Source: Micromonospora sp. WMMD1082 (GTDB lineage: Bacteria; Actinomycetota; Actinomycetes; Mycobacteriales; Micromonosporaceae). Taken from it: a stretch of 64,000 nucleotides of DNA. Position 1 is the stretch's first letter; every line of letters starts with the position of its first letter. The notes under the pieces were generated by a model. The model saw only the letters and a list, made by a program, of their open reading frames with translations, searched no databases and had not been told where the DNA came from. This document shows, piece after piece, positions 43,743-51,679 of this stretch. The translations under genes were made by a program, and so were the position numbers. The DNA lies in NCBI RefSeq assembly GCF_029626175.1, contig NZ_JARUBM010000002.1, forward strand, positions 6,217,001 through 6,281,000, given 5' to 3'.

Positions 43743-44078
43743 ATGCCATCCGGTAAGCGCATCACTCTCTCCGCCGACGACTCGCCCGGCGAGATCGACT
43801 CGCTCTACACCTGGCTACACGGCACCTCGGGGTTGACGGTCGACTTCACCGCCGGCGCCCCGCCGGCAGGCCGGCAGGGCGCCGCCGACCTGGTGACCGT
43901 CGTCTTCGGTGCCGGCGGTGCCGGTCTGGTCGTCGTGCAGGTGCTGCGAAGCTGGCTGGAGTCCCGGCGATCGATCGTCAAGCTGCACGTCAAGATCGGC
44001 GACCGTGAGTTCGACCTGGACGCGACCAACGCCGACGAGATCCTGCCGCTGCTCGAGGAGTTCCTGCGTGACTCCTGA
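43743..44078 (+). CDS. EACC1-like effector-associated constant component
   Basis: 111 aa. The pattern is that of effector-associated constant component 1 described in actinobacterial conflict systems: an N-terminal beta unit ITLSADDSPGEIDSLYTWL, a central Gly-rich hydrophobic segment ADLVTVVFGAGGAGLVVVQV that could insert in or lie against a membrane, then VLRSWLESRRSIVKLHVKIG and FDLDATNADEILPLLEEFL. GGGAG stands 7 nt before the ATG. Its 3' end overlaps the caspase gene by 11 bp. In the family EACC1 accompanies variable effectors; its biochemical role is unknown. Recognition rests on remembered family pattern, not on a search. Confidence 0.8.
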   Translation: MPSGKRITLSADDSPGEIDSLYTWLHGTSGLTVDFTAGAPPAGRQGAADLVTVVFGAGGAGLVVVQVLRSWLESRRSIVKLHVKIGDREFDLDATNADEILPLLEEFLRDS

Positions 44079-45996
44079 CTGGCCGGACCACCGGCGGTCA
44101 CTCGCGATCCTGGTCGGCACATCGTCGTACACCCGAGGTCTGCCCACCTTCTCGGCGGCGGTGAACAGCATCGGTCGGCTGAGCGACCTGCTCACCGGGC
44201 CGCTGTGCGGCTGGCCGGCGGACCGGGTCGTCGTCATCCGGGATCCCCGCAACCGAGCCGAACTCGAACCGCGGCTGATCGACCTCATCGAGCCGGTCAC
44301 CGACGTGCTGCTCTTCTGCTACATCGGGCACGGCCAGGTGGCGTACAACGACGATCTGTCGATGGGGCTCGTGGAGACGAGCAACGAGCGTACGAAGCGG
44401 GGCGCGACCGGCTTCCTGCTGTCGACGCTCCGGGACATGCTCTCGGTCAGCGAGGCCCGGGTGAAGGTGCTCGTGCTGGACTGCTGCTTCTCCGGCATCG
44501 CTACGGTGAACCGGCAGTCGGCGGTCGACGAGGCCGCGATCCGGGAGGACATCACCCGGGTAGCCGGGGCGTACACGCTCACCGCCAGCGAGGCGTACAC
44601 CTCGGCGACCTACGAGTCGGGGCGCGGCGCTCTGACCCACTTCACCCGCGCGCTGGTCGAGGTGATCGAGGAGGGTGTGCCGGGGCGAGGCGACGTCCTG
44701 ACCCTCGACGACATCTTCCCGAGCCTGCGCGATCGGCTGGTCAGGCAGGGGCGTCCACGTCCGACCCGGCTCAGCGTGGACGGCGGGCCGGGTTTCGTTC
44801 TCGCGCTCAACGGGAAGCGGCCGGCTCCGATCGTCCCCGCCCCGGCCCGGGAGACCTTCCGAGCAACCCGAGCAGTTCTCCGGCCGGCCCCGGCGATTCC
44901 CGGGCCGCCCGCGCGAACGGTGCGATCCGCGGCCGCACCTCCGGCCTGGCGGCGCGGGCGCTGGGCCCTGCTGGCTCTCGCCGTGCTGGCGATCGCCCTC
45001 ACCTACGTCTTCACTCAGCCGGACAAACCCCGAGATCCCAGCACGCCGAACACCACAGGGAGCAGCACGCCTGCGCAGGAACCGTCCAGCGGGGTGCTCT
45101 GGACGGTCAGCAACAACGCGTCGGGCTTCGCGATAAGCCCGAACGGCCGACTGCTCGCCACCAACGACCTCAAGACCCGCGTCTGCCTGTACGACCTTGT
45201 CGACGACAAGGAGCTGCCGTGCCTGACCAACCCGTCGAAGTTCGGCCTGAGCCCGATCGGTTCGCTCGCGTTCAACAAGGACAGCACCACCCTGGCGAGC
45301 ACCAGTGCAGATGAGATCATTCTCTGGGACGTACCGAGCCGGAAGATCGTCGCGCGGCTCGCCGATTCGGACGCGGCCGAGTTGGCCTTCAGTTCCGACG
45401 GCCGCAGCCTGGCGGTCTCCACGAAAGAGACGTCGGATGGCCGGATCCACCTGTGGGACCTGGCTTCCCGCAAGCGAGTGGCGCGGTTCGGCGGCCTGTT
45501 CAACTCGTCTCCGCTCGTCATCAACAAGCAGGGCACCACTCTTGCCGGCGTCGGGGCGAACTACGCGGTCCGCACGTGGCGGCTGTCGTCCCGCGAGCAG
45601 ACCGCCGAGATGCGGCCGGAGCCACCCACCGACGCGTTCCCCGGCTACTCCGCCGCGTTCCGCCCCGACGGCAAGACCCTCGCCACCGGCGGCGGCGACG
45701 GCGCGGTCCGGCTGTGGAACCTCGGTACGCGAAAGCAGAAGCTGACGCTGACCGGCCACCAGGGCGTCGTCTCGGGCCTGGCCTTCAGCCCGGATGGCTC
45801 GCTGCTGGTTAGCGTCGGCTGGGACGGAACCGCGCGCCTCTGGGACGTGGCGAAGGGCAAGGCGATCGGCGAACCGCTCGGCCAGTCGCAGTACCAGCTC
45901 GTCAACGTGCTCTTCCACCCCGGTGGCGGGCGGGCGTACACCCTGGACACGAGCGGCACCGTCCGCTTCTTCACGGTCCCGGCCACACCGGCCTGA
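44068..45996 (+). CDS. Caspase-like protease with transmembrane helix and WD40 propeller
   Basis: 642 aa in three parts. Residues about 10-250 form a caspase-fold (C14) peptidase: SLAILVGTSSY at the first strand, catalytic His88 in FCYIGHGQ and catalytic Cys140 in VLVLDCCFSG. Residues 251-297 are a Pro/Ala/Arg linker; 298-316 (RWALLALAVLAIALTYVF) form one membrane helix; about 345-640 hold seven WD40-type repeats such as FSPDGSLLVSVGWDGTARLWDV, enough for one complete propeller. The GTG start lies inside the EACC1 gene. The arrangement fits a predicted suicide or immunity effector in which the propeller senses a ligand and the protease cleaves cellular targets. No target gene is evident. Confidence 0.88.
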   Translation: MTPDWPDHRRSLAILVGTSSYTRGLPTFSAAVNSIGRLSDLLTGPLCGWPADRVVVIRDPRNRAELEPRLIDLIEPVTDVLLFCYIGHGQVAYNDDLSMGLVETSNERTKRGATGFLLSTLRDMLSVSEARVKVLVLDCCFSGIATVNRQSAVDEAAIREDITRVAGAYTLTASEAYTSATYESGRGALTHFTRALVEVIEEGVPGRGDVLTLDDIFPSLRDRLVRQGRPRPTRLSVDGGPGFVLALNGKRPAPIVPAPARETFRATRAVLRPAPAIPGPPARTVRSAAAPPAWRRGRWALLALAVLAIALTYVFTQPDKPRDPSTPNTTGSSTPAQEPSSGVLWTVSNNASGFAISPNGRLLATNDLKTRVCLYDLVDDKELPCLTNPSKFGLSPIGSLAFNKDSTTLASTSADEIILWDVPSRKIVARLADSDAAELAFSSDGRSLAVSTKETSDGRIHLWDLASRKRVARFGGLFNSSPLVINKQGTTLAGVGANYAVRTWRLSSREQTAEMRPEPPTDAFPGYSAAFRPDGKTLATGGGDGAVRLWNLGTRKQKLTLTGHQGVVSGLAFSPDGSLLVSVGWDGTARLWDVAKGKAIGEPLGQSQYQLVNVLFHPGGGRAYTLDTSGTVRFFTVPATPA

Positions 45997-46094
45997 GACC
46001 ACCGCCGGCCGGCCACCGGGCAGGATGGCAGGTGGGTGGGGCACGCAGGGCCGTCGAGTTCTCGACCGAGGGTCCGCGCGGCTATCGTGACCGG

Positions 46095-47087
46095 GTGCCG
46101 CGTCTGGTCTTCTCCGGTGTGGACCTCGGCCTGATCCGCTTCGCGATCATGCCCTTCCAGGAGACGTTGAAGGCGGCCCGCGGTTTGGGCCTGCGTCAGC
46201 CGCCCGCCGGTCTGGCCGGGTGGCGGCACGCCGTCCGGCCGCTGCTTCCGGCAGCCGCGATACCGGCGCTGGCACTCTGCGGCGCGCACCCCGTCCGCCT
46301 GCCGGATTTCCTCACCCCGCAGCCGGCGTCGCAGCCGCAGTCCTTCGAGGACGAACTTGCCGCCGCGCTCGGCGATCCGGCCGCCCCGGTCGGGCCGGAC
46401 ACCGTCCAGTTCGCCACGGCGCTGCGCACCGCCCCGCCGGTGGTCGACGACCTGATTCAGCATCCGGACCGGAGCCGGCGAGCCCTCGCCCGCTCGTTCG
46501 CGGCGCTGCACCGAGCCGTACTCGCGCCCGACTGGCCGAGGTTGCAGGCACAGCTGGCGGCCGACGTGTCGTACCGGGCCCGGCTGGCCGCGCGGCACGG
46601 CGTGGCGACCATGCTCAGCACGCTGTGCCCGCGCCTCGTCCGCTGGGAGTACCCGTACCTGGAGTTCGTCGGGCCGCCGGCCGAGGACTACCCGTTGCGC
46701 GGACGGGGGCTGGTCCTCGTGCCCAGCATGTTCCTCACCGACGGGGTGCATCGGCAGCTCAACGACCGGCAGCAGCCGATGTTGTTCTACCCGGCCCGTA
46801 CCGCGACCGAGTTCTGGCGCGACGGTGCCCGCTTCGCGGGACCGGACGGGCGGCTGGCCGGGCCGGTCGGTGTGCCGCGCGCGACGGTGCTGCGGGCGTT
46901 GGCCGACCGGCCCGGCCTCGGCACCGGCGAGGTCGCCGGGGTGCTGGGCGTGGCGCCGTCGACCGCGTCGGCGCACCTGGCGAGGCTGCGCCGCGCCGGG
47001 CTGGTCAGCACCGTACGATCGGCCCGCCGGGCCCGGCACGAGCTGACGCCGCTGGGCTGGCAGCTACTGGACGCGAACGTCGCGTAG
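46095..47087 (+). CDS. Winged-helix regulator with a DUF5937-like N-terminal region
   Basis: About 330 aa. The C terminus has an ArsR-type winged helix: VLRALADRPGLGTGEVAGVL, then GVAPSTASAHLARLRRAGLV and VRSARRARHELTPLGWQLL. The N-terminal 240 residues (LVFSGVDLGLIRFAIMPFQETLKAARGL...) resemble the DUF5937 region found fused to such domains in actinobacteria. A DNA-binding regulator with an unknown signal is the likely role. GTG at 46095 is chosen because upstream residues look non-conserved. It is about 100 bp downstream of the caspase gene on the same strand and convergent with the RidA gene. Confidence 0.75.
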   Translation: MPRLVFSGVDLGLIRFAIMPFQETLKAARGLGLRQPPAGLAGWRHAVRPLLPAAAIPALALCGAHPVRLPDFLTPQPASQPQSFEDELAAALGDPAAPVGPDTVQFATALRTAPPVVDDLIQHPDRSRRALARSFAALHRAVLAPDWPRLQAQLAADVSYRARLAARHGVATMLSTLCPRLVRWEYPYLEFVGPPAEDYPLRGRGLVLVPSMFLTDGVHRQLNDRQQPMLFYPARTATEFWRDGARFAGPDGRLAGPVGVPRATVLRALADRPGLGTGEVAGVLGVAPSTASAHLARLRRAGLVSTVRSARRARHELTPLGWQLLDANVA

Positions 47088-47480
47088 TCAGTCGACCGCG
47101 ATCGCCTCGATCTCGAGCAGCCACTCCTCGGCGTAGATGTCGGCGATGATGATGGTGAGCGCGGGGGCGTGGTCGCCCAGGACCTCCTGCCGGATCCGCC
47201 CGCTGGCCGCCCGGTGGCTGCGGTCGGCGAGATAGATCGTCACCTTGGCGAGGTGGTGGATGCCCATGCCCGCCTCGGCCAGCACCGCGAGCAGGTTGCG
47301 CCAGGTGAGGCGGCACTGTGCGTCGAAGTCCGCCGGTACGACGCCGTGCTCCGCCCACGGCACCTGGCCGCTGACGAAGACCATCCGGCGGGCACCGGAG
47401 ACGACCGTGCCGTGGGTGTACGTCGGGCCGGGGTCCGGCAGGGTCGCCGGGTTGAGCTGCTTGATCTCCAAGGTCTGCAT
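47088..47480 (-). CDS. RidA-family protein
   Basis: 130 aa, the size of RidA/YjgF/UK114 proteins. The fold signature is visible as GTVVSGARRMVFVSGQVPW, QCRLTWRNLLAVLAEAGMG and LAKVTIYLADRSH. In RidA deaminases a conserved Arg and Glu bind the enamine/imine substrate; here the corresponding C-terminal strand reads LTIIIADIYAEEWLLEIEAIAVD, with the Glu of LEIEAIA present but no clear IEV-type Arg (position YAEEW), so this may be one of the divergent subfamilies. It may remove reactive enamines. ATG at 47480 lacks a strong ribosome-binding site. Confidence 0.82.
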   Translation of the reverse strand: MQTLEIKQLNPATLPDPGPTYTHGTVVSGARRMVFVSGQVPWAEHGVVPADFDAQCRLTWRNLLAVLAEAGMGIHHLAKVTIYLADRSHRAASGRIRQEVLGDHAPALTIIIADIYAEEWLLEIEAIAVD

Positions 47481-47564
47481 GGCCCGGACGGTAGCCACAC
47501 GACCGCCCGGGTCCGAACGCTTCGACGGATCGTCGAAGCATGCCCCGCGTTCCGCCCCCGGCAA

Positions 47565-47638
47565 GATCCGCGCAGTTTCCCTGATGTTGCTGCCTCCGGC
47601 GCTGCCGAGGCAGCAGCATCCCTGAAGTTGTGCGGATC
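47565..47638. repeat. Intergenic imperfect palindrome (32-nt arms)
   Basis: Arms at 47565-47596 and 47607-47638 with a 10-nt loop. Both begin with GATCCGC when read inward and end with GCTGCCTC; the middle of the arms diverges. It lies upstream of the RidA gene in a 278-bp gap. Like the elements at 39688 and 55826 it starts with GATC on both ends. Confidence 0.75.
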
Positions 47639-47694
47639 ATGAGCGGGCCGGAGGTGGGTCCGCCGGCCATCGAGGAGGGGCGTGGTAAGAATTC

Positions 47695-47723
47695 TTGACA
47701 TCATGTCAGTGCCGCTTTACCTT
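47695..47723 (+). promoter_or_regulatory. Candidate promoter with palindromic operator
   Basis: TTGACA at 47695-47700 is a consensus -35 element; TACCTT follows 17 nt later as a possible -10. Overlapping the -35 is TGACATCATGTCA (47696-47708), a 13-bp palindrome with perfect 6-nt arms. It precedes the membrane protein/XRE gene pair, so autoregulation by the XRE protein is plausible. Confidence 0.5.
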
Positions 47724-47758
47724 GGTGATGTTAGGTTTTCTATACATGGGAGCTGGAC

Positions 47759-48178
47759 ATGTCCGCTGAGGAGAAGCGCGCCTGGATCTACGCCGTGGTC
47801 GCCGTCGGCGTCTCCGCGGTCTACTTCGTCACCGTCCTGTCGCAGGTGCCGGGCGCGGACGTCGCGCAGATCGCCTACGTGCGGCCGATGCTCACCGCCA
47901 TCGGCGCCGGGATCGCCCTGGGCATCGTCGCCAGCATCGCCGCCGCCGTCGTCTCGCCGAGGGAGGCCGACCGGACGGACGAGCGCGACCGGCAGATCCA
48001 CCGGCTGGGCGAGTACGTCGGGTTCTACGTCATGAGCATCGCCGCGATCGTCCCGCTCGCCCTGACCATGGCGGGGGTCGCCCACTTCTGGATCGCCAAC
48101 ACGCTGTACCTGGCGTTCGTGCTGGCCGCGCTCGCCTCGTCGATCGTGAAGATCGTTTCGTACCGCCGAGGAATCTAG
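47759..48178 (+). CDS. DUF2178-like four-helix membrane protein
   Basis: 139 aa with four hydrophobic helices (WIYAVVAVGVSAVYFVTVL, MLTAIGAGIALGIVASIAAAV, YVGFYVMSIAAIVPLALTMAG and NTLYLAFVLAALASSIVKIV) and a cytoplasmic acidic-basic loop DRTDERDRQIHRLGE between helices 2 and 3, the mark of the DUF2178 group. Such proteins are very often encoded next to a small XRE regulator, as here with a 2-bp gap. Function unknown. GGGAG lies upstream of the ATG. Confidence 0.75.
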   Translation: MSAEEKRAWIYAVVAVGVSAVYFVTVLSQVPGADVAQIAYVRPMLTAIGAGIALGIVASIAAAVVSPREADRTDERDRQIHRLGEYVGFYVMSIAAIVPLALTMAGVAHFWIANTLYLAFVLAALASSIVKIVSYRRGI

Positions 48179-48180
48179 CC

Positions 48181-48405
48181 ATGGTCAAGCCCACGAAGGT
48201 CACGAACTCGATCCGGGCGCTGCGGTTCGCGCACGGGGAGATGACGCAGGCGGAGCTGGCCGACCGCGTCGGCGCGACCCGGCAGACCATCGCCGCCATC
48301 GAGAAAGGTCGATACTCGCCGTCGCTGGAGATGGCCTTCCAGATCGCCCGGGTCTTCGACGTGCCGCTCGACGACGTCTTCGCGTACCCGGACTCCACGG
48401 ACTAG
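48181..48405 (+). CDS. Small XRE-family transcriptional regulator
   Basis: 74 aa, essentially a single helix-turn-helix domain: GEMTQAELADRVGATRQTIAAIEKGRYSPSLEMAFQIARVF, broken here into turn residues QAELADRVGA and recognition helix TRQTIAAIEK. It starts 2 bp after the membrane protein stop and would be co-expressed with it. Proteins of this type usually repress their own operon; the palindrome at 47696 is the candidate site. Confidence 0.88.
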   Translation: MVKPTKVTNSIRALRFAHGEMTQAELADRVGATRQTIAAIEKGRYSPSLEMAFQIARVFDVPLDDVFAYPDSTD

Positions 48406-48488
48406 CCACCCCACCACCGCAACCGGCGCGCGAGGAGATCGTCTCGCGGGCCCGGCCCGTCACGCCCACATCCCCAAGGAGGAGCCCC

Positions 48489-49205
48489 ATGCCCACCCCT
48501 CGACGCCTGGCCCGTATCGCCGGACTGCTCTACCTCATCATGGGCGTCTGTGGCGCCTTCGCCGAGATCGTGCGCGTCACGGTGTACCGGCCCGGCGACG
48601 CCGCCACCACGGCGGCCAACGTCGCGGCCCACGCCGGCCTGGTCCGCGCCAGTGTCGTGGCCGACCTGGTCGCCGTCCCGACCGGTCTGTTCACGGCGAT
48701 GGCCCTGTACCTGCTGCTCAAACACGTACACGCCAACGCGGCCCGGGCGATGGTGGCCCTCCTGGGGATCGCCGCCGCCATGATGACCCTCAACCTGGCG
48801 CACCAGTACCAGGCGCTACTGGTCAGCGACGCCGCCTACACCGGCGCGTTTGCCGGGCCGGGATCCGACGCGCTGGTACTGCTCATGCTCGACCTGCACC
48901 ACTCCGGATACCTCATGACGCAGGTCTTCTTCGGCCTGTGGCTGCTCCCGATGGGCTACCTCGTCTACCGGTCCGGCATGATCCCGCGGGTGATCGGGGT
49001 CCTGCTCGTGGTCGGCTGCCTCGGCTACCTCGTCGACACGTTCGCCCGGTTCGCCGCCCCCGAGCTGGGCGCGGCGCTGAGCCCCTACGCCGTCACCCCG
49101 CCCGCGGTCGCCGAGGTTTCGATGATGCTCTGGCTGCTCGTCAGGGGCGTCAACGTCCCGCAACCGGACCGTCCTGCGGCCCGCGCGGCCGCGGTCAATC
49201 CCTGA
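48489..49205 (+). CDS. DUF4386-family membrane protein
   Basis: 238 aa with about six helices. The N-terminal RRLARIAGLLYLIMGVCGAFAE and the segments VVADLVAVPTGLFTAMALYLLL, FFGLWLLPMGYLVYRSG and IPRVIGVLLVVGCLGYLVD match the DUF4386 family pattern. No function is known for the family. AAGGAGGAG lies just upstream of the ATG. It lies 83 bp after the XRE gene on the same strand and convergent with the GH51 gene. Confidence 0.82.
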   Translation: MPTPRRLARIAGLLYLIMGVCGAFAEIVRVTVYRPGDAATTAANVAAHAGLVRASVVADLVAVPTGLFTAMALYLLLKHVHANAARAMVALLGIAAAMMTLNLAHQYQALLVSDAAYTGAFAGPGSDALVLLMLDLHHSGYLMTQVFFGLWLLPMGYLVYRSGMIPRVIGVLLVVGCLGYLVDTFARFAAPELGAALSPYAVTPPAVAEVSMMLWLLVRGVNVPQPDRPAARAAAVNP

Positions 49206-49233
49206 CCGCGGCCCACGCGGGCCCTGGCTGGCC

Positions 49234-51345
49234 TCACAGGATGGTGCAGAGCGTCCCGTTGAGCCGGAAGGCGGTCGGCGGGACGTTCGGGCCGCCGTAC
49301 TCCCCGACGAAGCCGGCACTCGTGCTGCCCCCGGCGGGTATCCGGCGGTTGTCGTCGGTGTTGGTGACCCGCACGGCGGTGCCGACCTGCTCCCAGTTCG
49401 CGCTCCAGCCGCTGCTCACCTGCTGCCAGGTGGTCGGCCAGGTCCACGTCAGCGTCCAGCCGTCGACCGGGGCCGTGGCGTTGTTGACGATGTCGACGTT
49501 GGCCACGTAGCCGTTGCCCCAGTCCGTCGTGTTGGTGAAACGGACGCCGCAGGCGCTGGTGGCCGGGCTGCCGGTGGTGAAGGTGAGCGGCGGGGAGGCC
49601 CAGGAGACCCGGCCCGCGGTGTCGCGGGCCAGCACGTTGACCGTGTACCTGCCGCCCGGTTCGAGGTTGTCGACGGTGAGCGTGGTGCCCGCCGTCTCGC
49701 CGAGTTGCTCGCTGACCGCGCCGTGCTGCCGATACACCTCGTACTTGGCGATCGGGCTGGCGCCCCGGGTGGCCGCCGGCCAGGAGATCGTCGCGGCCCG
49801 CTCGGTGATGTCGCCGGCGCTGGGCTGGCCCGGCGCGCCGGGCTGGCCGGTGGCGGTGGCGGCCGGACGCACCACCAGGGTGGTCAGCGAGTACGGCGGC
49901 AGCGTCCGGCTGGTCGCGCTGCCGGTCCGGCTGGTGGCGATGGCGGTGGCGCCGTTGGTGTGGGTGTGGACCGTCGGCGCACCGGTCGACGGGGCGAACC
50001 CGGCGTAGTCGATGGTGACCGGGTACGCGTTGTCCGGGTCCTTGTTCACCAGCAGCACCGCGACCTCGCCGTTGGCCCGCCGGACCGCGTGCGCGCCCAC
50101 CAGCGGCTGATCCGAGCCGGCGCGGATGAACTGGTCACCGGTGGTGGCGAAGAGGCTCATCATGGACATCCCGTAGTACGACGCGAAGGGCGTGTCCGCC
50201 GGTGGCTCGCAGACCGAGCCGTCCGGGGTGCAGGTGCCGCTGGAGAGCATGCCGAAGTCGTTGTAGTCCGTCTGGCCCGCGACGGTCGACACCGTGCCGA
50301 TGCCGTTGCGCACGTTCCACCAGTGGACGGTGAAGACGCCGCTGGCCAGCAGCCCGCTGTAGGCGTCGGCCAGGAAGAGCGCGGCCGGCTGGCTGGTCAT
50401 GCCCGAGGAGGTGACGTTCACCTCGGTGAGGCTGATGCCGATGCGCGCGGCGTTCGGCCCGGCGTACCGGGTGATCTGCTGGCGCAGCAGGTGGACCGCG
50501 TCGGTGATGTGGCTGGTCCGGGGCAGCGACTCGGCGGCGCTGCCGCCCGGGTACCAGTGCACGTCGACGAAGTCGATCTTCGGCCCGGCGATGGAGAGCA
50601 CGGTCTGGTTCCACGGACCCGGGTCGTCGCCAGCGGTCAGGCCGTCCGGCCAGTTCGCCGGCATGGTCAGTACCGCGCCGACCTTGATGGTGGGGTCGAC
50701 CGCCTTCATCGCGTCGGCGTACTCGACCACCAGGTTCGCGTAGTAGGTCGGGCTCTTGTCGGGGTGGTGGTCGGCCTCCCAGTCCGCCCCGTAGTGGCCG
50801 TTGCCGTAGTTCTCGTTGCCGACCGTCCAGTACCGGGCGCCGTAGCCCTTCGTCACGTTGGCGTACCGCACCCAGTCGGCCGCCTCCTGCGGCGTGCCGG
50901 TGCCGTAGTTGGCGATGATCATCGGCTGGGCACCGGTCCGCCGCACCCCGGCCATGAACGTGTCGAAGTCGGTGTTCGGGGCGACGTAGCCACCGGGTGC
51001 CGTGTGGTCCGCCCAGTGGTAGATGTCGGCGTACGAGCCGCCGGGGTAGCGCAGCATCTGGACGCCGGCTTCGCGGAGCAGGTCGGACGTCTCGGTGGTG
51101 CCCAGGCGCGAATCCCAGATGGCGTGGTTGACGCCGAGTGCGGTGTCGGGCATGGTGGCCAGCCCGGCGCGGGCGTTCACCGTCACGGTCACCGGCGCCG
51201 CCGCCGCACTGACGCTCGGCGGGTTGACTCCGGTCAGCGCACCCGTGGCGAGCAGCAGGCCGGCCGCGAGTGCCGCGCCGCGGCGTCGGGACCGCAGCAG
51301 CGGTGGGACAAGGGGTCGAACACCGTACCTGTTCGAGGTTCTCAT
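49234..51345 (-). CDS. Secreted alpha-L-arabinofuranosidase-like GH51 enzyme with FN3 and CBM2
   Basis: 703 aa. Signal peptide (RRRGAALAAGLLLATGALTG, cleavage near SVSA), catalytic clan-A barrel over residues about 50-500, fibronectin type III domain about 505-600 and C-terminal cellulose-binding CBM2 with the usual Trp residues (DWGNGYVANVDI, GWTLTWTWP, SGWSANWEQ) and a Cys pair. Barrel acid/base Glu is in YWTVGNENYGNG and the nucleophile Glu in ISLTEVNVTSS. It should release arabinose side chains from arabinoxylan or arabinan attached to plant walls. The start ATG has AAGGA upstream. Exact GH family (51 or a near relative) is less sure than the class. The stable leader hairpin at 51375 is unusual. 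Confidence 0.82.
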   Translation of the reverse strand: MRTSNRYGVRPLVPPLLRSRRRGAALAAGLLLATGALTGVNPPSVSAAAAPVTVTVNARAGLATMPDTALGVNHAIWDSRLGTTETSDLLREAGVQMLRYPGGSYADIYHWADHTAPGGYVAPNTDFDTFMAGVRRTGAQPMIIANYGTGTPQEAADWVRYANVTKGYGARYWTVGNENYGNGHYGADWEADHHPDKSPTYYANLVVEYADAMKAVDPTIKVGAVLTMPANWPDGLTAGDDPGPWNQTVLSIAGPKIDFVDVHWYPGGSAAESLPRTSHITDAVHLLRQQITRYAGPNAARIGISLTEVNVTSSGMTSQPAALFLADAYSGLLASGVFTVHWWNVRNGIGTVSTVAGQTDYNDFGMLSSGTCTPDGSVCEPPADTPFASYYGMSMMSLFATTGDQFIRAGSDQPLVGAHAVRRANGEVAVLLVNKDPDNAYPVTIDYAGFAPSTGAPTVHTHTNGATAIATSRTGSATSRTLPPYSLTTLVVRPAATATGQPGAPGQPSAGDITERAATISWPAATRGASPIAKYEVYRQHGAVSEQLGETAGTTLTVDNLEPGGRYTVNVLARDTAGRVSWASPPLTFTTGSPATSACGVRFTNTTDWGNGYVANVDIVNNATAPVDGWTLTWTWPTTWQQVSSGWSANWEQVGTAVRVTNTDDNRRIPAGGSTSAGFVGEYGGPNVPPTAFRLNGTLCTIL

Positions 51346-51374
51346 GGTCTTCCTTCGTTGATCACGGCGGAGAT

Positions 51375-51419
51375 CCGCTTGCCCCCGAACCCTCGTCGGA
51401 CGGGCTCGGGGGCAAGCGG
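51375..51419 (-). promoter_or_regulatory. Stable hairpin in the leader of the GH51 gene
   Basis: Perfect 14-nt arms (CCGCTTGCCCCCGA at 51375-51388 and complement at 51406-51419) with a 17-nt loop lie 30-75 nt before the GH51 start. It could attenuate, stabilise the mRNA or insulate the divergent chitinase gene. The rest of the 334-bp gene-free region 51346-51679 shows one AT-rich patch near 51585-51605 that may contain the divergent promoter, and nothing else I can identify. Confidence 0.6.
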
Positions 51420-51679
51420 ACGCGGAGGCGACTCCGGTCGTCTGCCGTCGTCCCCCGGGACCGTGACGGTCCCGGTTGCCCATCGGGCGACGGTCACTCA
51501 CGCGCGCGACAACGCATCGACGAACAAGAATCCCATACCACCCGTGGTCGACTCAACGGTTCATCCCGGGCATCCACCCCACGGTTTAGTAAAGTTTATG
51601 AACAGTAGGTGTTACCATCACGGCTGTCGATGTGCGATCCGGCCGTCGACGTCCGCTCCCCATCGGAAGGAGTGATCAC

